DNA of 64,000 bases from Chitinophagales bacterium (GTDB lineage: Bacteria; Bacteroidota; Bacteroidia; Chitinophagales; Chitinophagaceae), in the NCBI GenBank assembly GCA_017303335.1, contig JAFLBK010000002.1:372001-436000 (forward strand), in the 5' to 3' direction. Positions 16,900 to 24,912 of this stretch are shown piece by piece; positions within the stretch are counted from its first letter, which is position 1; each line of letters opens with the position of its first letter. A model generated the notes under the pieces. It saw only the letters and a program-made list of their open reading frames with translations. It had not been told where the DNA came from and did not search any database. Position numbers and translations under genes: made by a program.

Positions 16900-18609
16900 C
16901 TACCTGAAATTTCTTTTCTCCCTCGAGCCATATTGCCGGGGTCTTCCCTCGTCGCTGGGCCTTTTGAACCCGCCATCTGCCTCATTCATGCGGATGATCC
17001 GGTTGTTATAGCGCTTGCCGTCGAGCGATTTGATCATGCGGCCGGCGGAATCCATATCGATCTCTACCCAGGTGTTCATCTCCCGCAGGTCGATCTTACC
17101 CAGTACTTCTTTTTTCAGGTCGCTTTCATCAAGAATGAACTGCAGGAAACTGGCTTTGTAAAAACCATCCTTGGTGCCCAGGTTGATGAAGAGGCGGGTA
17201 TAACCACTGTCGCGGCGGTTGAATTGACCGCGGTCTCTTCTGCCTCCTGTTTCCTGCATAGTGCTCCGGCGGTCTCTGCTTTCCGGGCGGTTCAGGTCTT
17301 CGGCATTCTCGTAATATTTCAGGAAATGATTGAATTCAAGAGCGGCTACCCGTTGCAGTACTTCTTCCTTGCTTACTGTTTCGAATTTTTCGATCAGGTC
17401 GGGCAGGTAGGTTTCGTAATCGCCATGGCTGAGGTCGGCCTGCATGAGTTTATCCATGAAGTGAAAGAACTGCTTCCGGCAGACTTCCTTACCCGAAGGA
17501 ACATCCAGTTTGTGGAACTTGGCATTGGTGATCTTTTCCAGCGAACGGATTTTGTAGATCTCCCGGCTGTGACAAATAGAAAGGCAGACACCTGTTTTAC
17601 CCGCCCGGCCGGTACGGCCGCTTCGGTGGGTGTATACTTCCATATCGTCGGGCAGTTCGTAGTTGATCACGTGCGTGATGCCATCAACGTCGATGCCACG
17701 TGCGGCTACGTCGGTAGCAATGAGTAATTGCAGGTTCTTCGTACGGAAGCGGCCCATTACTTTATCGCGTTGTTGTTGCGACAGGTCGCCGTGCAGTGCT
17801 TCGATCTCGTAACCCGACTTAGCCAGTCGCTCGGATATTTCCTGTGCGTCGGCCTTGGTGCGGGTGAAGATGATGCCGTACATGCCCGGGTTGAAATCGA
17901 TGAGCCGCTTAAGGGCTTCATAACGGTACTGAGCGCTTACTACAAAGTACTGGTGATCGATGTTTACGTTGCCGCTGTTGCGTTTGCCCACGGTCACTTC
18001 TTTCGGGCTCTCCATGTAGTTCTTGGAAATGGCCCTTACTTCGGGTGGCATGGTGGCGCTGAAGAGCCAGATGCTCTCGCGGTTGATGGTGTTTTTAAGA
18101 ACGAAGTCGATATCGTCGCGGAAGCCCATGTTGAGCATTTCGTCGGCTTCATCCAGTACCACGTATTTTACTTTTTGCAGGTCGATCGCTTTGCGTTCGA
18201 TCAGGTCGATCAGCCGCCCCGGTGTGGCCACTACAATGTGTACACCCTTTTTGAGGTTGCGCATCTGCATCATGATGGAAGCGCCGCCGTAAACGGCTTC
18301 GGTATAAATATTCCGGCTATGTTTTTTAAACGCTTCAATATCATTGGTGATCTGCAGGCAAAGTTCCCGGGTAGGGCAAACGATCAATGCCTGCGGGTGG
18401 CGTTGCGACGGATCGATAAGTTGCAATAAAGGCAGCCCGAATGCGGCTGTTTTGCCGGTACCCGTCTGGGCAAGGCCCATGAAGTCGGTGGTGCCGGATA
18501 ATAATACAGGAATGGCTTTTTCCTGGATAGAGGTGGGGGTTTCAAACCCTAATTCGGTAACAGCGCGTACCAATTGTTCGTTCAAGCCTAAGGCTTCAAA
18601 TGCATTCAT
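16900..18609 (-). CDS. DEAD-box ATP-dependent RNA helicase (DeaD/CsdA-like)
   Basis: A 569-residue DEAD-box helicase with the canonical series: Q motif near residue 27, AQTGTGKT, PTRELC, TPGR, DEAD in VLDEADEMLNMGFRDD, SAT, IIFTRTKADAQE, ATDVAARGIDV and HRSGRTGRAG. After a linker rich in Arg and Glu (about 440-475) comes a C-terminal domain with GYTRLFINLGTKDGFYK like the DbpA-type RNA-binding domain of CsdA/DbpA helicases, then a short Arg/Gly tail. It should remodel structured RNA, in ribosome assembly or cold adaptation. It has a putative long structured leader (18640-18715) and its own promoter. Confidence 0.93.
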   Translation of the reverse strand: MNAFEALGLNEQLVRAVTELGFETPTSIQEKAIPVLLSGTTDFMGLAQTGTGKTAAFGLPLLQLIDPSQRHPQALIVCPTRELCLQITNDIEAFKKHSRNIYTEAVYGGASIMMQMRNLKKGVHIVVATPGRLIDLIERKAIDLQKVKYVVLDEADEMLNMGFRDDIDFVLKNTINRESIWLFSATMPPEVRAISKNYMESPKEVTVGKRNSGNVNIDHQYFVVSAQYRYEALKRLIDFNPGMYGIIFTRTKADAQEISERLAKSGYEIEALHGDLSQQQRDKVMGRFRTKNLQLLIATDVAARGIDVDGITHVINYELPDDMEVYTHRSGRTGRAGKTGVCLSICHSREIYKIRSLEKITNAKFHKLDVPSGKEVCRKQFFHFMDKLMQADLSHGDYETYLPDLIEKFETVSKEEVLQRVAALEFNHFLKYYENAEDLNRPESRDRRSTMQETGGRRDRGQFNRRDSGYTRLFINLGTKDGFYKASFLQFILDESDLKKEVLGKIDLREMNTWVEIDMDSAGRMIKSLDGKRYNNRIIRMNEADGGFKRPSDEGRPRQYGSREKRNFR

Positions 18610-18639
18610 GAAATTTGATTTGTGATAGCCACATGCAAT

Positions 18640-18715
18640 TCCCGTGATGATGAACTTGTCTCTAAGTTCGGGATACCATGCTTCTGGCCGTTGGATGACC
18701 CTGGGTCTGCCAGGG
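18640..18715 (-). promoter_or_regulatory. structured 5' leader of the helicase mRNA
   Basis: Two hairpins lie in the roughly 190-base leader. The first pairs GAACTT (18652-18657) with AAGTTC (18664-18669), extended by an outer TCCC/GGGA pair (18640-18643/18670-18673). The second is CCCTGG (18699-18704) with CCAGGG (18710-18715) around a five-base loop. Long structured leaders are known for cold-shock genes; a regulatory role here is inference. Confidence 0.45.
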
Positions 18716-18805
18716 GCGGGGATCGGATCGTCCCGGAGGATTTTCTATCTATTGACAACAGCAACTGAGCATGTCATGTAATTCTCAGTTATAAAATAAT
18801 GGGCG

Positions 18806-18837
18806 CAAAGATAGGGCTTTATGGTCAATCAGGGCAA
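18806..18837 (-). promoter_or_regulatory. promoter of the DEAD-box helicase gene
   Basis: On the minus strand TTG (18837-18835) is followed after 21 bases by TATCTTTG (18813-18806), an exact TAnnTTTG element. This places the start point near 18800 and gives the helicase a leader of about 190 bases. Confidence 0.6.
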
Positions 18838-18906
18838 TATTTTTATATTCGTAACGTATTAAACCCGGGTAACCCCTCAGTATCTATATTGGCCGACTCA
18901 ACCATT

Positions 18907-19890
18907 ATGTTTCGTATCGTACTAATACTCACTGCTGTTTTCACCGGATTTTCGACACAGGCACAAACAGAGCCGCTCACCAAGGCGGAAAAGGAGGCAT
19001 TGGATTCCATGTTTATGAACGACGCCTTTGTGCAATTAATGATGGATGCCCGCAAGAATAAGAGTTACTTCGATATTGGCATCGGCATGGGAAACGGAAT
19101 GTTCAGCATCAAGAACAACGCGTTGAATGCCGGCCAGGCGATCACCAGTAAGTTGTTTTACACGCCAACCCTGGCATATTATCATAAGAGCGGGTTTTCG
19201 TTCAGCGCAAGCGCCTTCGCGGCGAACGACGATGGCAAATTGACTTTTTATCAATACGCGGTTAGTCCGGCCTATGTGATTAATAACAAAAAGATCAATG
19301 CCGGGATTTCCTATACCCGTTTCATCGAGGGTTCTGCGGCAAGTTTTGATGTAAGTCCTTTTAAGAACGACTTCTATGGTAATTTCCTTTACAAGAAAAC
19401 ATGGATACAACCGGGTATCGGACTAGGTTTTTCCTTTGGCCGGGAGCGGGAATATTTCGATACCGCATTCTGGTTACTGAACCAGGTGGTTCATATCCGG
19501 GATACAATAACTACACGCCTGAGCAGTATATCCGTGATCGCGACGGCATCGCATCAGTGGGATTTCTACCGGTTGCTGAGCAAGAAGGATGCATTGCGCC
19601 TGCAACCGGTTCTTATGCTTAATACCGGTTCCCAGCGCTGGAATATCTCGCATTCGAGCAGTTTCTTCCAGCGACGCCCCCTGGTTCAGAATTATCTCAA
19701 ACGCCGGTTTGGCGATGGAAGTGATTCGGATTCGTATAAGCTTCAGTCTATCGGTTTCCTGGCACAGGCCAGTTATTATTACGGAAAATTCTATCTGCAA
19801 CCGCAGTTATATCTTGATTATTACCTGCCCTCCACTTCCGAAAAAAGACTCACTTCCTTATTCTCTGTACTGGCGGGATTTTCCTTTTAA
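18907..19890 (+). CDS. hypothetical outer-membrane beta-barrel protein
   Basis: A 327-residue protein; ATG at 18907 opens a signal peptide MFRIVLILTAVFTGFSTQAQ. After a short helical part (TKAEKEALDSMFMNDAFVQL) the sequence alternates hydrophobic and polar residues in many short strands rich in Tyr, Phe and Ser and ends in VLAGFSF; a terminal Phe is typical for barrels inserted by BAM. I recognise no specific family; it may be a porin-like or adhesin-accessory barrel. It is followed 88 bp later by another small barrel gene, but the two are not alike. Confidence 0.6.
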   Translation: MFRIVLILTAVFTGFSTQAQTEPLTKAEKEALDSMFMNDAFVQLMMDARKNKSYFDIGIGMGNGMFSIKNNALNAGQAITSKLFYTPTLAYYHKSGFSFSASAFAANDDGKLTFYQYAVSPAYVINNKKINAGISYTRFIEGSAASFDVSPFKNDFYGNFLYKKTWIQPGIGLGFSFGREREYFDTAFWLLNQVVHIRDTITTRLSSISVIATASHQWDFYRLLSKKDALRLQPVLMLNTGSQRWNISHSSSFFQRRPLVQNYLKRRFGDGSDSDSYKLQSIGFLAQASYYYGKFYLQPQLYLDYYLPSTSEKRLTSLFSVLAGFSF

Positions 19891-19978
19891 TTGATTGATT
19901 CTCTTAACAAAAGTTTGTAGCATGTGTATTCCTGGTGGCATGTATCTTGCGCCCGGGGCGCACACCAAATCAATTAAT

Positions 19979-20563
19979 ATGAAAACGAAAATCCTTTTAC
20001 TGGCATTGGCATCAGTCCTTCTTGCTACCACCTCTGTATCTGCACAAAAAATTCATATCGGTTTTAAAGGCGGTGCCGCTATCAATAAACTTTCCGGTAA
20101 ATCATTCAAAGACGAATTCTCATTTGGTTATCACCTGGGTGGATTCGTAGAGATCGGCCTCGGTAAGAAATTCGCTATCCAGCCGGAGATATTATTCAGC
20201 CAGACCAACGTAGATACATCCAATACCTTCAGCAGTGTTTACCAGTTCAAGCAACTCGATAAAGTCCAGCTCAAATACCTGAGCTTTCCCATTCTTTTAA
20301 ATATCAAGCCAACCAAGGCGCTGACCCTCCAGGTGGGCCCGCAGTTCGGAATACTCACCAACAAGAGCAATACGTTGTTGCAGAACGGGCAGCAGGCTTT
20401 TAAAGGCGGCGACTTCAGTATGCTGGGTGGCGTGCAGGTCAACATCGGTCACCTTGGGATTTACGGACGTTATGCCGTTGGCCTGAGCAGCATCAATGAT
20501 ATCGACAACCAGGAGAAATGGAAGAACCAGAGCATCCAGTTGGGGTTGTCGTTCCGTTTGTAA
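19979..20563 (+). CDS. outer-membrane beta-barrel protein (porin family, PorT-like)
   Basis: A 194-residue protein with signal peptide MKTKILLLALASVLLATTSVSAQ (start at 19979) and the eight-strand pattern of Bacteroidota outer-membrane beta-barrel proteins: IHIGFKGGAAINKLSG, FGYHLGGFVEIGLGKKFAIQ, PEILFSQTNVDTS, YLSFPILLNIKP, LTLQVGPQFGILTNK, and terminal SIQLGLSFRL. The GGAAIN and PEILFSQ segments are characteristic of the family annotated as porin family protein with an OMP beta-barrel domain. It ends convergently with the Sua5/YrdC gene across a strong terminator. The ligand or transport function is unknown. Confidence 0.8.
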   Translation: MKTKILLLALASVLLATTSVSAQKIHIGFKGGAAINKLSGKSFKDEFSFGYHLGGFVEIGLGKKFAIQPEILFSQTNVDTSNTFSSVYQFKQLDKVQLKYLSFPILLNIKPTKALTLQVGPQFGILTNKSNTLLQNGQQAFKGGDFSMLGGVQVNIGHLGIYGRYAVGLSSINDIDNQEKWKNQSIQLGLSFRL

Positions 20564-20581
20564 TTTATATCCATGAATAGT

Positions 20582-20614
20582 GTTGCCGGGGCGGGGATCC
20601 CGGCAACTTTTTTT
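20582..20614. terminator. bidirectional intrinsic terminator
   Basis: GTTGCCGGG (20582-20590) pairs with CCCGGCAAC (20599-20607), nine pairs with an eight-base loop, followed by seven T. It separates the convergent barrel gene and the Sua5/YrdC gene. Confidence 0.8.
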
Positions 20615-21185
20615 ACGGACGAATGATGTTGAGCGAGCCATCAACATTCCATTTGACAACGGCAGAAGGTACAGCCGGGGTCTGGTCGTCCTGGCGGTGT
20701 TGAACAATGTAGTCAACACCGTTTTTTATTTCAATATCAATATCGGTAAAAACACCCGGCGCGGGGTAGCCCGAAACATTGGCGGAGGTGGAAACAACGG
20801 GTTTGCGGAAGCGTTTGACGAGATCTTTGCAAAACCGGTCGCGTACGATGCGGATGGCAATGCTGTTGTTCTGTGGTGTGAGGTTTGGCGCCAACCCAAC
20901 AGCGCCTTCGTAAATGATCGTGGTGGGTTTGTGAATGCCTTTGATATAATCGTACACCCGTGGGTCGGGTTGGGTTACGTATTTGATGATATCCCGTTCA
21001 TCGGCCAGTAATATGATCATGCTTTTTTCATCGGAACGCTTTTTTAACGCGTATACCCTGGCAACCGCTTCCTCGTTGGTGGCATCGCAACCGATCCCCC
21101 ACACCGTATCGGTTGGGTAGAGGATCAATCCGCCCGTATGCAATACCCGCAGGCACTGTTCAATATCGTTTTCGTAACTATACAT
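20613..21185 (-). CDS. L-threonylcarbamoyladenylate synthase (Sua5/YciO/YrdC)
   Basis: A 190-residue protein of the Sua5/YrdC family, which makes threonylcarbamoyl-AMP for the t6A modification of tRNAs. Recognisable are GGLILYPTDTVWGIGCDA, RVYALKKRSDEKSMIIL with the KxR..K substrate pattern, PTTIIYEGA, IAIRIVRDRFCKDLVKRF and VSTSANVSGYPAP. It lacks the C-terminal domain of full Sua5, so it is of YrdC/YciO length; YciO-type function cannot be fully excluded. Its start overlaps the end of the upstream heptosyltransferase gene by eight bases, so the two are cotranscribed. Confidence 0.85.
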   Translation of the reverse strand: MYSYENDIEQCLRVLHTGGLILYPTDTVWGIGCDATNEEAVARVYALKKRSDEKSMIILLADERDIIKYVTQPDPRVYDYIKGIHKPTTIIYEGAVGLAPNLTPQNNSIAIRIVRDRFCKDLVKRFRKPVVSTSANVSGYPAPGVFTDIDIEIKNGVDYIVQHRQDDQTPAVPSAVVKWNVDGSLNIIRP

Positions 21186-22188
21186 GGGATACCGGTGGTA
21201 TTATATTTAACAACTGGCCGACCTGGATGGTTCTCGCACACCTGAAATGTTTTTCCGGGCATTCGCGGTGACCATGCAGGCCACAGGGCCGGCAGGGAAG
21301 GTTTTCGGTTGTTTCAATGATGAATGATCGATCAGAAAGGGGCGTGAAGCCAAATGCCGGAACGGTGGAACAGAATATGGCCGCCACCGGTGCATTCACG
21401 GCTGAGGCAAAATGAAGAGGGCCCGAGTCGTTAACATAATTGATGACCGCGTTTTTCATCAGGGCCGCGGATTGAAGGAACGAAAGCCGGCCTGCCAGAA
21501 CGGTTACGTTTGTATTCCCTGCCTGCTCCCTGAGTTGTTCGCACTCCTGTTTGTTGTCAGGTCCACCCAGTAAATAAATGGAGTAGCCTGCCGGGAAATC
21601 CCGGATTAGGTCTATCCATTTGTCAGTCGGGAATTTCTTCGTAAACCATACGCTCCCCGGCGATATCGTTACATAGGGCCTTCCTGCAAAACTGCCGGCG
21701 ACCTCCCTGTCTTTTTCGGATGGGTATAAAACGGGTCGGATCAATGAATCATCGGTAAACGAAGCGATCAGGTCGTTGTTTCGTTCCACCTCATGTTTCG
21801 ACTGCCTGGTCTTTGTAATAGCATGTGTTATTTTCCTGCTGAAGAGGAAACTAAGCGGGTTTTTGTTGAAGCCGATGGTTTCCCCCGCGCCTGAGAAAGC
21901 GGTAAGCAGTCCGGTTGAAAAGAAACGCTGTACATTGATTACTTTGTCGTACCGGTTCCGGCGTATCTGTTTCAGCATGCCGAACAGGTTGCGGGTCTTC
22001 TTTTCCTTTTTATTCCATATCAGTACTTCATGCAGGTGAGGGTTATTCTGCAAAAGACTTTCGTTCCCCTTTCTTACCAGGAAGTCGATCTGTGCATCCG
22101 GGTAAAACCTGGCCAGTTTCTCCACCAGTGCGGTAGCCAGCACCACGTCGCCGATGAAAGCGGTTTGTATGATGAGAAACTTTTGCAT
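21178..22188 (-). CDS. glycosyltransferase family 9 (heptosyltransferase-like)
   Basis: A 336-residue GT9 enzyme with the two-domain GT-B fold: LIIQTAFIGDVVLATALVEK at the N terminus, YDKVINVQRFFSTGLLT, the C-domain donor site with TISPGSVWFTKKFPTDKW, YSIYLLGGPDN, and NDSGPLHFASAVNAPVAAIF. GT9 proteins transfer ADP-heptose to lipopolysaccharide core. A C-terminal cluster of five cysteines (PCRPCGLHGHRECPEKHFRC) recurs in Bacteroidota members and may hold the fold by metal or disulphides. It is divergent from dapD. Confidence 0.88.
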   Translation of the reverse strand: MQKFLIIQTAFIGDVVLATALVEKLARFYPDAQIDFLVRKGNESLLQNNPHLHEVLIWNKKEKKTRNLFGMLKQIRRNRYDKVINVQRFFSTGLLTAFSGAGETIGFNKNPLSFLFSRKITHAITKTRQSKHEVERNNDLIASFTDDSLIRPVLYPSEKDREVAGSFAGRPYVTISPGSVWFTKKFPTDKWIDLIRDFPAGYSIYLLGGPDNKQECEQLREQAGNTNVTVLAGRLSFLQSAALMKNAVINYVNDSGPLHFASAVNAPVAAIFCSTVPAFGFTPLSDRSFIIETTENLPCRPCGLHGHRECPEKHFRCARTIQVGQLLNIIPPVSHV

Positions 22189-22241
22189 GCAGGCAGCGAA
22201 GGTATTGATAAAATGCTTTTTTCTTTCTTGGAATCAGCGTG

Positions 22242-22249
22242 TAAGTTTG
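22242..22249 (+). promoter_or_regulatory. -7 promoter element of dapD
   Basis: TAAGTTTG matches TAnnTTTG exactly, 14 bases before the dapD ATG, so the leader would be very short. The upstream partner is not clear. Confidence 0.5.
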
Positions 22250-22263
22250 CAAAAAAACAAAAA

Positions 22264-23076
22264 ATGGAATTGCAGCAACTTATAGTTGAGGCCTGGGCGA
22301 ACCGGGATTTGCTGAAAGAAGCGAAATATGCCGATGCGGTTCGGAATGTACTGGAAGAGGTGGATAAGGGCCGCCTGCGTACCGCTTCTCCTTCAGCTGA
22401 TGGCTGGCAGGTGAACGAATGGGTAAAACAGGCTATACTGATGTACTTTGCCATCCAGCAAATGGAAACGTATACCTTACCCCCCTTCGAGTTTTATGAT
22501 AAGATGAAACTTAAGTCAGACTACGCGGCGCTGGGAGTACGGGCCGTTCCGCATGCGGTCGCCCGGTATGGAGCCTACCTGGCAAAGAACGTGGTGCTGA
22601 TGCCCAGTTATGTGAATATCGGGGCTTATGTTGATGAAGGCACCATGGTGGATACCTGGGCAACCGTGGGCAGTTGCGCCCAGATCGGCAAAGGAGTTCA
22701 CCTGAGTGGCGGTGTGGGGATCGGTGGTGTGCTGGAACCCCTGCAGGCCAGCCCGGTGATCATTGAAGACGGCTGTTTTATCGGTAGCCGTTGCATCGTG
22801 GTGGAAGGGGTTCGGGTAGAAAAAGAAGCGGTGCTGGGCGCCAATGTGGTGCTTACGCAATCTACCAAGATCATTGATGTGAGCGGATCGGAGCCCAGGG
22901 AAATGAAGGGGGTGGTGCCGGCCCGCAGCGTGGTGATTCCCGGAACCTATACCAAAAAATTCCCGGCAGGTGAGTTTGGCGTGGGTTGTGCCCTGATCAT
23001 CGGCCAGCGGAAACCATCCACCGATCTGAAAACAAGTTTAAATGATGCGCTGCGGGATTTTAATGTTTCAGTTTAG
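22264..23076 (+). CDS. dapD: 2,3,4,5-tetrahydropyridine-2,6-dicarboxylate N-succinyltransferase
   Basis: A 270-residue trimeric acyltransferase of lysine/diaminopimelate synthesis that transfers succinyl from succinyl-CoA. The ATG at 22264 (MELQQLIVEAWANRDLL) is chosen because the extension upstream lies over the opposite gene. Hallmarks are RAVPHAVARYGAYLAKNVVL, PSYVNIGAYVDEGTMVDTW, VGSCAQIGKGVHLSGGVGIG and VLEPLQASPVIIEDGCFIGS, the left-handed beta-helix hexapeptide repeats. Presence of DapD indicates the succinylase route; dapB is at 8874 and no dapC or dapE is nearby. Confidence 0.96.
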   Translation: MELQQLIVEAWANRDLLKEAKYADAVRNVLEEVDKGRLRTASPSADGWQVNEWVKQAILMYFAIQQMETYTLPPFEFYDKMKLKSDYAALGVRAVPHAVARYGAYLAKNVVLMPSYVNIGAYVDEGTMVDTWATVGSCAQIGKGVHLSGGVGIGGVLEPLQASPVIIEDGCFIGSRCIVVEGVRVEKEAVLGANVVLTQSTKIIDVSGSEPREMKGVVPARSVVIPGTYTKKFPAGEFGVGCALIIGQRKPSTDLKTSLNDALRDFNVSV

Positions 23077-23081
23077 TCCCT

Positions 23082-23089
23082 TATATTTG
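23082..23089 (+). promoter_or_regulatory. -7 promoter element of tRNA-Leu
   Basis: TATATTTG matches TAnnTTTG exactly and lies 44 bases before the 5' end of the tRNA, just after the dapD stop. Confidence 0.55.
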
Positions 23090-23132
23090 CACCCCGATCT
23101 GAACGTTTAGCCCCGGTTAAACGGTTTTCAAT

Positions 23133-23216
23133 GCCCAGATGGCGAAATTGGTAGACGCACTGTGTTCAGGTCGCAGCGTCCGCAAGGATGTGCTGGTTCG
23201 AATCCAGTTCTGGGCA
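23133..23216 (+). tRNA. tRNA-Leu (anticodon CAG)
   Basis: The acceptor stem pairs GCCCAGA (23133-23139) with TCTGGGC (23209-23215) with discriminator A; the anticodon arm CTGTG-TTCAGGT-CGCAG places CAG in the loop; a variable arm follows (class II tRNA, as for Leu) and the T-arm is CTGG-TTCGAAT-CCAG. The CCA end is not encoded. A strong terminator begins two bases later. Confidence 0.93.
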
Positions 23217-23217
23217 C

Positions 23218-23255
23218 AAAGACCCTGGCACGAAAGTGCCGGGGTCTTTTTATTT
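23218..23255 (+). terminator. terminator of tRNA-Leu
   Basis: GACCC (with flanking AAA) and GGCAC pair with GTGCC and GGGTC around a GAAA loop, with one T-G mismatch between the two half stems; a T-run follows. Confidence 0.8.
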
Positions 23256-23298
23256 GGTGGCGTTGCGAACTGGTTCGCGTAAGCAGACAAATAAAAAG

Positions 23299-23380
23299 GC
23301 CAGTACGGCGATAGCCGGAGAGGGGATTTGGGTAAGACCAATTTCAAAAGGATCATTGTAAATAATCCAGTTCTGGGCAC
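23299..23380 (+). pseudogene. decayed tRNA-Leu copy or tRNA-derived attachment remnant
   Basis: The last 17 bases, AATCCAGTTCTGGGCAC (23364-23380), repeat exactly the T-arm/acceptor end of the tRNA-Leu (23201-23217). The sequence before them keeps pieces reminiscent of the 5' part (GCCAG then GGCGA), and the copy is 82 bases long against 85 for the equivalent intact stretch. The D, anticodon and T arms do not fold properly. It is followed by its own hairpin terminator, also with a GAAA loop and AAAGAC start. It may be a decayed duplicate tRNA or the scar of an integrated element. Confidence 0.5.
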
Positions 23381-23385
23381 TGCAG

Positions 23386-23419
23386 CAAAGACTCAACGAA
23401 AGTTGGGTCTTTGTTTTTT
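23386..23419 (+). terminator. intrinsic terminator after the tRNA remnant
   Basis: CAAAGACTCAAC (23386-23397) pairs over 12 positions (one G-T) with GTTGGGTCTTTG (23402-23413) around GAAA, followed by six T. Confidence 0.8.
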
Positions 23420-23485
23420 AGGCAGATTGAAGTTCCGGGATTCCGGATACCTGATCAATCTCAGGCTTTGTAGCCTCTTACCGGG

Positions 23486-24874
23486 TCAAAGTTCTTTCTC
23501 GAGCTTTTCGATCGTTCTGCGGGCCGACTCCAGTCGTACCCGTTTGTTCTTCTCAAGGATCTTTTTGATCGCCCACTTTTCGGCTTTGTGATGCAGGGGC
23601 GCCAGGATAGCGCCCAGGCAAACCAGGGCGAGCAGCATCTGCACCGGCGAGTGATGGGTGATCCTCACCAGCAACGGGTGCAGCAGGAGATTCAGGAATT
23701 CGAATACGAGCAGCAGGGCGATCACACCCAGGAATTCGATCATCCGTTCGTTGGTTATAAAAGCCCTGCTCAGCAGGAGCACCACGAAAATGAATGCAAC
23801 GATGCCCAGTGCCAGTAATACATACTGGATGTTCTGCTGTCTTTTCTCTTCCGCTTCCTGTTTTTCCTTTGCCAGTTGCTGCTGGTGCAGTTCGTTCTCG
23901 AAACTAAGTACCTGCACCTGTTGTATGCTGCGCAGGTTGTAGAGGCTATCGTTCGCGGCAATGAATAGTTTCAGGTATTTGATCGTACTGTCGTTGTTCT
24001 TTCCTTCATACAGGGAGGAAAGCAGTTTGGCGGGTTTCATGCTCAATACAAACAGGCTGGTATGCGCCACTTCTTCCACCGAACGGGTGGCGTAGATGAT
24101 GGCCGAATCGTTCTGGCTGCGCTGCTGTTGAAATTCCGCCAGTCCGAAGTAAGCCTGGCTGATGTATTTGGGTGCGTTCTTCGTTTGGGCATCCCGGATC
24201 GCCATTTCGAAGAATCCATTGGCCAGGGATGTATTTCCCAGCCGGGCATGGATCTTACCCAGTTGGGTGCAGATGAAACCCAGGTAGGTTGTATAACCGG
24301 TACGCACTACCAGCTCGTATGTACGCTGCGCATACATGAGCGCCGAATCGGTTTTGCCGTTATCGTAATACACCTGGGCCAGGTTCATCAGCGCCCAGCT
24401 CTGGATTTTATCGTTCTTTTCCGCAGCCATCTTTGTTGCCGCGTCGGAAAACAGGGGAATCGCTTTCGGGTAATCGGTGAGGTCTTTATATACAACCCCG
24501 AGGTTGATCTTCAGAATGGCTTCCAGTAATTCATGGTGCAGGTCTTCCGCAAGGTCCAGCGCCCTGATCGCGAAGTCGAGCCCATTGGTCATATCGCCGA
24601 TCGATTTGTAGGCATAGCCGATCTCCGAAAGGGCCATGGCCTCGCTTACCCTGTCTTCCGCATCGTAGGCATGCTGCAACAGGTTCTTGGCGGCCTGCAT
24701 GTCTTTGAGCGGGTCGGTATCCTGGTGCAGGGCAAAAAGCCGGATGATCTGTTCGATGCGGATACTGTCGTTCTTTTCGCCGGCGATCTGCCTGAGCAGG
24801 GTATTCTCATCCTGCGCAAAAACGGTAGCGATAACGGTGCAGAGAAGACAGCATAACAGGAAGCGTTGTTTCAT
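23486..24874 (-). CDS. TPR membrane protein resembling a kinase sensor half
   Basis: A 462-residue protein with signal peptide (MKQRFLLCCLLCTVIATVFAQ), some 300 residues of tetratricopeptide repeats (e.g. LLEAILKINLGVVYKDLTDY, AEKNDKIQSWALMNLAQVYY), a coiled coil, and three hydrophobic segments at about 348-372, 378-405 and 410-428. It ends in a charged helix (RLESARRTIEKLEKEL). The N-terminal half is built like that of the TPR histidine kinases here, but the kinase part is replaced by extra membrane spans. It is the last gene of the signalling operon 23486-34537, 38 bp after the receiver-cyclase. A partner or membrane recruiter for the cyclase is plausible but unproven. Confidence 0.75.
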   Translation of the reverse strand: MKQRFLLCCLLCTVIATVFAQDENTLLRQIAGEKNDSIRIEQIIRLFALHQDTDPLKDMQAAKNLLQHAYDAEDRVSEAMALSEIGYAYKSIGDMTNGLDFAIRALDLAEDLHHELLEAILKINLGVVYKDLTDYPKAIPLFSDAATKMAAEKNDKIQSWALMNLAQVYYDNGKTDSALMYAQRTYELVVRTGYTTYLGFICTQLGKIHARLGNTSLANGFFEMAIRDAQTKNAPKYISQAYFGLAEFQQQRSQNDSAIIYATRSVEEVAHTSLFVLSMKPAKLLSSLYEGKNNDSTIKYLKLFIAANDSLYNLRSIQQVQVLSFENELHQQQLAKEKQEAEEKRQQNIQYVLLALGIVAFIFVVLLLSRAFITNERMIEFLGVIALLLVFEFLNLLLHPLLVRITHHSPVQMLLALVCLGAILAPLHHKAEKWAIKKILEKNKRVRLESARRTIEKLEKEL

Positions 24875-24912
24875 TTCTCAGGCTGCAATTTATCCTTTGG
24901 GTAAAATGGTTT

